This document shows, in pieces, positions 58,402-64,000 of a stretch of DNA of 64,000 nucleotides. Position 1 is the first letter of the stretch. Every line of letters starts with the position of its first letter. A model generated the notes under the pieces. That model was not told the origin of the DNA. It ran no database searches and saw only the letters and a program-made list of their open reading frames with translations. A program made the position numbers and the translations under genes. This DNA is from CAZHHH01 sp052400685 (GTDB lineage Bacteria > Bacteroidota > Bacteroidia > Bacteroidales > Marinilabiliaceae), in assembly GCA_052400685.1 (NCBI GenBank), contig JBQTGJ010000003.1. One strand, 5' to 3'.

Positions 58402-59364
58402 ATGAAGATTTCCTGGAAAAAAATCAGGCGTGGTATCAAATATCCTATTCTTGTTTTTTTTATACGTCTATTTATTTTATTAGTGCGATTTGTGCCCCGA
58501 AGTTTTGTTTTAAGAGTTAATCGTCGTCTGGGAGCATTGGCTTTTCGGTTGGTGAAGAAGGAACGACTAAAAACGATCAATAATTTATCTCTTATTTATG
58601 GCGGTGAAAAAACAAATGATGAATTATATGCAATGGCCAAAGAGGTATTTATTAATCAGGCTTTAAATTTTGGTGACTACGTGCAAACGCTGCATTATAT
58701 TTCGCGTAACGACTTTTCTAAAATTATTGATATTGAGGGAGAGGAGCATCTTAAAGCGGCTTATGCAAAAGGCAATGGTGTTCTTTGCTTAATGAGTCAT
58801 ATTGGGTCGTGGGAGTTTTCGGCTATAATGCCGCCCGTAATGGGGTATGAAACAACGGCCCTTAGTCGGCCAATGCCAAATCCGCGTATAGACAAATTAA
58901 TTGTAGGTGCTCGTCAAAAAAGAGGTATGAAGAATATTGGGCGAGGAAAGGCGTATCCGCGCTTAATAGAGGCATTAACCAAAGGCGATTGTTTAATTAT
59001 TATGGTTGATCAGGATACCCAGGCGCCAGGTGTTTTTGTTGATTTCTTGGGAAAACGGGCTTTTACGCCTGTTGGGGCCGCAAGGTTGGCTCTGGATACG
59101 AAATCGCCGGTGGTGCCCATGTTTATGATTCGACAGCCTAATAATCGACATTTATTTAAAATTTTGCCGTCATTGGAATTAATTGATACCGGTAACAGAG
59201 AACATGATCTTTACGAAAACACACGAATTTATGCAGGGGTGATAAGCCGCTTTATACATGAAAACCCAACCCAATGGGTGTGGATGCATGAACGATGGAA
59301 AACAACGCCTGAAGATTATCAACGGTTTTTGGAGAAAAAGAAAAAACTGAAAAAAGGGAAATAA
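58402..59364 (+). CDS. Lysophospholipid/lipid A-type acyltransferase (LpxL/HtrB superfamily)
   Basis: A 320-residue inner-membrane acyltransferase; ATG 58402 is chosen over the frame start 42 bp earlier. One N-terminal membrane segment (about 12-30) is followed by the catalytic block LCLMSHIGSWEFSA (His-x4-Glu/Asp-like SHIGSWE), PMPNPRIDKLIVGARQKRGM, MVDQDTQAPGVFVDFLGKRA and NPTQWVWMHERWKTTPE near the C-terminus. It adds late acyl chains to lipid A or a related lipid. The HIGSWE form replaces the usual HxxxWE spacing identically. Confidence 0.9.
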   Translation: MKISWKKIRRGIKYPILVFFIRLFILLVRFVPRSFVLRVNRRLGALAFRLVKKERLKTINNLSLIYGGEKTNDELYAMAKEVFINQALNFGDYVQTLHYISRNDFSKIIDIEGEEHLKAAYAKGNGVLCLMSHIGSWEFSAIMPPVMGYETTALSRPMPNPRIDKLIVGARQKRGMKNIGRGKAYPRLIEALTKGDCLIIMVDQDTQAPGVFVDFLGKRAFTPVGAARLALDTKSPVVPMFMIRQPNNRHLFKILPSLELIDTGNREHDLYENTRIYAGVISRFIHENPTQWVWMHERWKTTPEDYQRFLEKKKKLKKGK

Positions 59365-59524
59365 TCGTTTCTGATATTCGTTTTTTTAGTTACAATAGTA
59401 ATAGTGAGAGACCCTGTATGGGTAGAGTAGGAGAGTGAAGCTGTGAATGAGGCTTTTGATTTTTTTTGATGGATTTTTTACCTTAAATCTGAAAATGAAT
59501 AAGCCGCTTTAAATATTTATTAAA

Positions 59525-59557
59525 AAAAAGTCTGCTCCATCACGAAGCAGACTTTTT
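59525..59557. terminator. Bidirectional terminator before pckA end
   Basis: AAAAAGTCTGCT and AGCAGACTTTTT pair over 12 bp with a 9-nt loop, serving the convergent acyltransferase and pckA genes. Confidence 0.9.
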
Positions 59558-59578
59558 AATATGGTTATAATCGTTATA

Positions 59579-61183
59579 TTATAACTGAGGACCGGCAGCA
59601 ACAAGGGCTTTACCTTCTGCATTGTCGGTGTACTTTTCAAAGTTTTTGATGAATCGGCCAGCCAAATCAATAGCTTTTTCTTCCCATTCTTTTGAATCGC
59701 TATAGGTATCGCGTGGATCCAAAATCTTAGGATCTACATTAGGTAAGGCGGTAGGTACTTCCAAATTGAAAATAGGAATCATTTTGGTTTCTGCTTTCTC
59801 GATTGAACCATCAAGAATAGCGTCAATAATACCACGTGTATCTTTAATGGAGATACGTTTGCCGGTACCATTCCAACCCGTGTTAACCAAGTAAGCTTCA
59901 GCACCGTGTTGGTTCATTTTTTTCACCAATTCTTCACCATATTTTGTGGGGTGCAATGATAGGAAAGCAGCGCCAAAACAAGCAGAGAATGTAGGCTGTG
60001 GTGTCGTTACGCCACGCTCAGTTCCGGCTAACTTTGCGGTGAAACCTGACAAAAAGTGATACTGAGTTTGTTCAGGTGTCAGTTTTGAAACGGGAGGCAT
60101 TACACCAAAAGCATCAGCAGTAAGGAAAATTACTTTTTTAGCATGTCCTGCTTTTGACACAGGTTTAACGATGTTGTCAATATGGTAAATAGGATATGAA
60201 ACACGAGTGTTTTCTGTTACTGAACCATCATTGAAATCAATTTTACCATTTTCATCTACGGTTACATTTTCCAGCAAAGCATTGCGTTTAATGGCAGCGT
60301 AAATATCCGGTTCTGATTCCTTATCCAAATGAATGGTTTTTGCATAACAACCACCTTCGAAGTTAAAGACGCCTTCATCGTCCCAACCATGCTCATCATC
60401 ACCAATCAATTTGCGTTTTGGATCGGTTGATAAAGTTGTTTTACCAGTACCTGACAAACCAAAGAAAATAGCAACATCACCATCTTTACCAACGTTGGCA
60501 GAACAGTGCATAGCTGCCATACCATTTAATGGCAGGTAATAGTTCATCATGGCGAATAGTCCTTTTTTCATTTCGCCACCATACCATGAACCACCAACAA
60601 CGTGCATTTTTTCTGTCAGGTTGAAAACGGTGTAAACTTCAGAGTTCAAACCTTGTTCTTTCCATCTGGGATTGGTGGTTTTTGATGCGTTCAATGATAC
60701 GAAATCAGGTTCACCGTAATTTGCCAATTCTTCCTCGGTAGGACGGATGAACATGTTTTTTACGAAATGAGCCTGCCAGGCTACTTCCATAATAAAACGT
60801 ACTTTTAAACGAGAGTTGGCATTAGCACCGCAATATGAGTCAACTACATACAGTTTTTTGCCTGAAAGTTGTTTAACGGTTGTCTCTTTCAACTCTTTCC
60901 AAACCTCTGGTGTGGTCGGTTTGTTGTCGTTTTTTGCATGATCTGAGGTCCACCAGATCGTATCTTTGGTTACGTCGTCTTTAACGATGAATTTGTCCTT
61001 GGGTGAACGTCCGGTGAAAATGCCTGTCATAACATTCACTGCGCCCAGTTCGGTTACCTGACCTTTTTCAAAACCTTCAAGTCCTGGTTTTGTTTCATCT
61101 TCAAATAATTGTTCGTACGAGGGATTGTGTACGATTTCTTTTACGTCGGTTATACCGTACTTACTTAAATCCAAATTTGCCAT
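59579..61183 (-). CDS. pckA: Phosphoenolpyruvate carboxykinase (ATP)
   Basis: A 534-residue enzyme interconverting oxaloacetate and PEP with ATP/ADP. ATG 61183 (MANLDLSKYGI) is used. Motifs: TGIFTGRSPKDKFIV, WYGGEMKKGLFAMMNYYLP, the P-loop FGLSGTGKTTLSTDP, GDDEHGW, FEGGCYAKTI and NTGWNGTGKRISIKDTR. In fermenting Bacteroidota it often runs toward oxaloacetate, fixing CO2 and making ATP on the way to succinate. A palindrome upstream suggests regulated transcription. Confidence 0.97.
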   Translation of the reverse strand: MANLDLSKYGITDVKEIVHNPSYEQLFEDETKPGLEGFEKGQVTELGAVNVMTGIFTGRSPKDKFIVKDDVTKDTIWWTSDHAKNDNKPTTPEVWKELKETTVKQLSGKKLYVVDSYCGANANSRLKVRFIMEVAWQAHFVKNMFIRPTEEELANYGEPDFVSLNASKTTNPRWKEQGLNSEVYTVFNLTEKMHVVGGSWYGGEMKKGLFAMMNYYLPLNGMAAMHCSANVGKDGDVAIFFGLSGTGKTTLSTDPKRKLIGDDEHGWDDEGVFNFEGGCYAKTIHLDKESEPDIYAAIKRNALLENVTVDENGKIDFNDGSVTENTRVSYPIYHIDNIVKPVSKAGHAKKVIFLTADAFGVMPPVSKLTPEQTQYHFLSGFTAKLAGTERGVTTPQPTFSACFGAAFLSLHPTKYGEELVKKMNQHGAEAYLVNTGWNGTGKRISIKDTRGIIDAILDGSIEKAETKMIPIFNLEVPTALPNVDPKILDPRDTYSDSKEWEEKAIDLAGRFIKNFEKYTDNAEGKALVAAGPQL

Positions 61184-61275
61184 AAGAATTAATTGTTTGT
61201 ATTTATTATTCAACTATTTATGTCTTTAATTCAATTGCTATTCCCAGATAAATTTTATCATCATCCTGAATGATG

Positions 61276-61317
61276 CAAATATATAAAAGAAAGTCATTAA
61301 AGAAATATTTCTTTAAT
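61276..61317 (-). promoter_or_regulatory. pckA -7 box with an upstream 22-bp palindrome
   Basis: On the minus strand TATATTTG (61283-61276) matches TAnnTTTG, about 95 bp before the ATG. The perfect palindrome ATTAAAGAAATATTTCTTTAAT split at 61296-61306 and 61307-61317 covers the -33 region, where a repressor or activator dimer would bind. Confidence 0.5.
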
Positions 61318-61712
61318 GTTTTTCTCCATTGAATTTCAATTTTAACATTTGTTAGTAGGGTTTGGTTTTGGTCTATTTAATTATTCCTCTGAATAAGGTG
61401 TGAGACACCTTTTTGTATCTTTTCCTTGGGGCAGAATCTGATTCAGTTGTTCTTGAAAGTCCCACCCAGTGTCATCACCGTATCGTTTAATAACCACATT
61501 TTATATTCTTGATTTAGGATGTTTGTTCACGGCAAGAAATAATCTATGCAAACGCCCAAAGATACCTAACCAATGTTTTTAACCGAATTTTAGAGCGTTA
61601 AAAAGGGTTTAATTTTGTATAATCAAACGATTTAAATTCATTCTAATTTCGTTGATATCACGATTATTCAAGCTTGTTTTATTGTTGCCATAAATATATT
61701 TCTGAAAATAAA

Positions 61713-61736
61713 AAAAACCGACTTTAGTCGGTTTTT
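61713..61736 (-). terminator. Terminator of the tyrosine recombinase gene
   Basis: AAAAACCGACT and AGTCGGTTTTT pair with a 2-nt centre; on the minus strand the A run on the left gives the terminal U tract. Confidence 0.85.
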
Positions 61737-61758
61737 GAGATTCTTGCAATTTGAAATT

Positions 61759-62658
61759 TTATGTCCGCGGATGATAGTGAATGATGGTATCTTTTAAATA
61801 TTCCTTATCCAAATGGGTGTAAATTTCTGTTGTGATAATTGACTCATGACCAAGCATTTCCTGAACAGCACGAAGGTTGGCACCCCCATCAATCAAATGG
61901 GTTGCAAAAGAGTGACGGAAAGTATGTGGACTAATGTTCTTTTCCATATTAAGTTTATTGGTAATATTTTTAATAATGGTAAAGATCATAACCCGTGATA
62001 ATTTTTTACCACGTCGGTTTAGAAACAAAACATCTTCATGGTCGGGATGAATATTTAGAACACGCCGATATTCACTCAAATACAAATTAATTTCTTTGAT
62101 GGCTTTGGTGCTGATAGGTACCAAACGTTCTTTACTACCTTTTCCTTCAATTTTAACAAAGCCAGATTCAAAAAACAGATTAGAAATTTTAAGATCAATA
62201 AGTTCAGAAACTCTTAATCCACAGCTGTATAGTGTTTCTAATATTGCTTTATTGCGCTGACCCTCAGGCTTACGGGTGTCTACCGCATTAATTATTAAAT
62301 CAATTTCTTCAACTGATAATATTTCGGGCAATTTACGGCCCACTTTGGGCGCCTCTAAAAGTGCCGTCGGATCTTTCTCTACTTTCTCTTCTATTAATAA
62401 AAATTTATAAAATGATTTGATACCACTAATTATCCGGGCCTGTGTTCTTGGACTTATTCCTCTGTTATTGATCCACCCCATTAAATCTTTTAGATGCTGA
62501 AGTGTTACTTGGTCGGGACCTAAACTTAATCCCTGATCTTGTAAAAATTGAACCAGCTTATAAAGATCTGTAACATATGCATGTATCGAATTATCTGATA
62601 ACCCCTTTTCTAATTTCAGATAGTTTCGAAATGCACTAATTTCTGATTCCCAATTCAT
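61759..62658 (-). CDS. xerD: XerD-family site-specific tyrosine recombinase
   Basis: A 299-residue recombinase that resolves chromosome dimers with its XerC partner at dif. N-terminal SAM-like core-binding domain (about 5-90), then the catalytic domain with Arg149 (SCGLRVSELIDL), Lys173, His245 and Arg248 (PHTFRHSFATHL), His271 (LGHESI) and nucleophile Tyr280 (TEIYTHL), all intact. Length and the C-terminal YHPRT ending match XerD. No integrase-associated mobile genes are adjacent, so it is the housekeeping recombinase. Confidence 0.93.
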   Translation of the reverse strand: MNWESEISAFRNYLKLEKGLSDNSIHAYVTDLYKLVQFLQDQGLSLGPDQVTLQHLKDLMGWINNRGISPRTQARIISGIKSFYKFLLIEEKVEKDPTALLEAPKVGRKLPEILSVEEIDLIINAVDTRKPEGQRNKAILETLYSCGLRVSELIDLKISNLFFESGFVKIEGKGSKERLVPISTKAIKEINLYLSEYRRVLNIHPDHEDVLFLNRRGKKLSRVMIFTIIKNITNKLNMEKNISPHTFRHSFATHLIDGGANLRAVQEMLGHESIITTEIYTHLDKEYLKDTIIHYHPRT

Positions 62659-62829
62659 AATAGTATTATTTTATTTCCCGTTTAAAACTACCAGTTTTCG
62701 TTATAACTAATATAATAATATGATCAAAAAAATACAAGCTGCTAAAATTGCATTTTTTTTTATGTAAAGGCAATTATTTTATGTAAAAGTTTAATCAACA
62801 ACCTATTTTTTTATTTGAATCAGTTGTTT

Positions 62830-62837
62830 TACTTTTG
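62830..62837 (+). promoter_or_regulatory. Candidate -7 box of aroQ
   Basis: TACTTTTG matches TAnnTTTG, 25 bp before the ATG. A TTTG at 62814-62817 is closer than a normal -33. Confidence 0.4.
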
Positions 62838-62861
62838 TGCAAATAAACCTAATATCTACTT

Positions 62862-63284
62862 ATGAAGATATTGATTATAAATGGCCCTAACTTAAATATG
62901 CTGGGGCTTCGCGAACCGGGGATATACGGCAGCCGGTCGTTTGATGATTTCCTTGTAGAACTTCGGAAGAATTATAAACAGGTAGATATTATTTACCATC
63001 AGTCTAATAGCGAGGGGGCTATTATTGATATTATACAGCAATTTGGATTGGAGTGTGATGGTATTATTATCAACGCCGGTGCTTATACTCACACGTCGGT
63101 GGCTATTGCAGATGCCTTACGTTCGGTTTCGTCTCCTGCGGTTGAAGTTCATTTGTCCAATGTTTTTACACGTGAATCGTATCGCCATCATTCATTTTTA
63201 TCACCAGTGGTTAATGGCATTATAGGGGGATTTGGACTTGATTCATATCGTCTGGCACTGGAAGCCCTTTTGAACATTTTGTAA
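62862..63284 (+). CDS. aroQ: 3-dehydroquinate dehydratase, type II
   Basis: A 140-residue dodecameric dehydratase of the shikimate pathway. It opens ILIINGPNLNMLGLREPGIYG, with the catalytic Tyr22, followed by HQSNSEGAIIDIIQ, IINAGAYTHTSVAIADAL and EVHLSNVFTRESYRHHSFLS with the catalytic His. Length is standard. It lies divergent to xerD, 203 bp apart. Confidence 0.97.
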   Translation: MKILIINGPNLNMLGLREPGIYGSRSFDDFLVELRKNYKQVDIIYHQSNSEGAIIDIIQQFGLECDGIIINAGAYTHTSVAIADALRSVSSPAVEVHLSNVFTRESYRHHSFLSPVVNGIIGGFGLDSYRLALEALLNIL

Positions 63285-63741
63285 TTTTTTTCCTTATCTA
63301 TTTAATCTAAAATTTATTTTATTATTAAAATGATTTGTTTGATAAGATAAATTATACAAAGCTGAATTTAGGAAATTTGGCATGGTAACGGTCTCTTAAA
63401 ACAGATTTTTTTGATTACCAACATTTTGTTTGCGAATTAACTTAAATGGCATCAGTAAGAAAACTCAAGTGTTTGATAAGAAATGTTCAAATTCAAGGCT
63501 TTCGAAGCCTTGAAAAATGTGAGTCTACCCGTAAATGACCATTTAGCTGACCAGCATAACGCAGAAGGCAGCCTTTTCTTGCAAACACTAAATATGGAAG
63601 TCAATTACAAATGGGAAGATTTATGCGACAATTGAAACTCAATTTGGACGGAGAAATAATCCTGTTTGCAAAATAAAACAAATATAATGAAGAGAGCACA
63701 CATGAAGTTCCTTCCAACCTACACAAACAAATTATTTACGC
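63285..63741. other. Intergenic region before pyruvate kinase
   Basis: 457 bp. It contains a dispersed repeat (63468-63592). The pyk promoter should lie after it but no consensus box was recognised. Confidence 0.5.
63468..63592 (+). repeat. Dispersed intergenic palindromic repeat, copy 15
   Basis: Starts AGTGTTTGATAAG, then TGTTCAAATTCAAGGCTTTC, CCGTAAATGACCATTTAG, CAGCATAACGCAGAAGG and ends CTTGCAAACACTAA; ends are inverted repeats. Confidence 0.8.
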
Positions 63742-64000
63742 ATGAAAATGAATAAACATACCAAAATTGTCGCTACGGTTTCTGACCAGCGTTGTGATGT
63801 GGAGTTTGTCCGCGAACTCTACAAGGCGGGCATGAATGTGGTTCGAATGAATACGGCGCATTTGGATACTGAAGGGTTGAATAAAATTGTAACCAATGTA
63901 AGACAAGTATCGGAGAAGATTGCCTTGCTTATTGACACCAAAGGTCCTGAAATTAGGACCACAGTATGCGAGGAAAATATAAGTCTTAATACCGGTGATG
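63742..64000 (+). CDS. pyk: Pyruvate kinase, N-terminus (partial)
   Basis: The first 86 codons before the right edge: MKMNKHTKIVATVSDQRCDV, FVRELYKAGMNVVRMNTAHL and IALLIDTKGPEIRTTVCEEN. TKIVAT, GMNVVRMN-x-H and DTKGPEIR are the barrel motifs of pyruvate kinase, which converts PEP and ADP to pyruvate and ATP. The usual SR after TVSDQ is QRC here, but the motifs are otherwise standard. The rest lies outside the window. Confidence 0.92.
   Translation, partial: MKMNKHTKIVATVSDQRCDVEFVRELYKAGMNVVRMNTAHLDTEGLNKIVTNVRQVSEKIALLIDTKGPEIRTTVCEENISLNTGD

Larger units (their letters stand above)
61184..61758. other. Intergenic region upstream of pckA
   Basis: 575 bp with the pckA promoter and 22-bp palindrome (61276-61317) and the xerD terminator. 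On the minus strand, a 38-codon frame from a GTG near 61500 (VVIKRYGDDTGWDFQEQLNQ at its start) looks protein-like but has no ATG and no ribosome site; it may be a remnant. Confidence 0.5.

Noticed and set aside
61759..62658. Integrase of a mobile element
   Set aside because: Full XerD architecture and length, no attachment-site repeat, and only housekeeping neighbours.

Overview
The window is a stretch of a Bacteroidota chromosome, most likely a Bacteroidales/Marinilabiliales-type fermentative marine or anaerobic bacterium. The evidence is a complete SusC/SusD starch-utilisation locus, DUF6377-type regulator, lipoproteins with short lipoboxes followed by Asp/Ser runs, promoters of the Bacteroidota TAnnTTTG type rather than TATAAT, weak Shine-Dalgarno sites, and a butyrate/acetate kinase fermentation cluster. 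Base composition is AT-rich and even. The species assignment is inference.

Layout. 1-119: start of a SusC-like receptor running off the left edge. 0.7-4.7 kb: a TPR lipoprotein, tRNA-Trp and tRNA-Ser, a MITE-like decayed element, a cold-shock protein, a previously uncalled 53-residue gene and a dihydrouridine synthase. 4.8-6.3 kb: a CPA1-type antiporter. 7.0-19.8 kb: a starch polysaccharide utilisation locus (regulator, SusC, SusD, SusE, a SusE/F-like protein with two starch-binding modules, GH13 alpha-amylase, GH97 alpha-glucosidase). 20.1-26.5 kb: a four-gene SMC/Toprim operon that reads as a divergent Wadjet (JetABCD) plasmid-defence condensin. 26.7-30.0 kb: accessory DNA with a 90-bp tandem repeat, a DUF3307/SatD pair bracketed by operator-like palindromes, an intact hipB next to a decayed hipA, and a frameshifted lipoprotein gene. 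30.0-32.2 kb: a phosphoesterase and a 1.45-kb stretch without genes.

32.2-44 kb is housekeeping: mnmE, a chemotaxis receptor, sucD, a sirtuin, fabG, a DUF6340-like lipoprotein overlapping a PBP4-type carboxypeptidase, an omega-amidase-like hydrolase, and a TonB-like protein. 44.4-50.5 kb is an acyl-phosphate fermentation cluster: pta, a divergent 3-hydroxyacyl-CoA dehydrogenase, ackA, ptb and buk. 50.5-64 kb: a DoxX-like protein, a Crp/Fnr regulator, a NEW3 protein with an ABC exporter, folP-cdaA, a TIGR01777-type epimerase, a lipid A-type acyltransferase, pckA, a XerD recombinase, aroQ and the start of pyruvate kinase.

Two repeat families cut across this layout. About 15 copies of an imperfectly palindromic 100-150-bp element with AGTGTTTGTC-like ends sit between genes throughout the window, often touching stop codons, and one copy supplies the C-terminal tail of the chemotaxis receptor. 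A second, exactly 90-bp unit that runs from one ATG to the next occurs once inside the starch locus and twice in tandem upstream of the Wadjet operon; it encodes a conserved 13-residue leader peptide. Starts have been moved inward from the longest open frame wherever an internal ATG with better context or a signal peptide demanded it.
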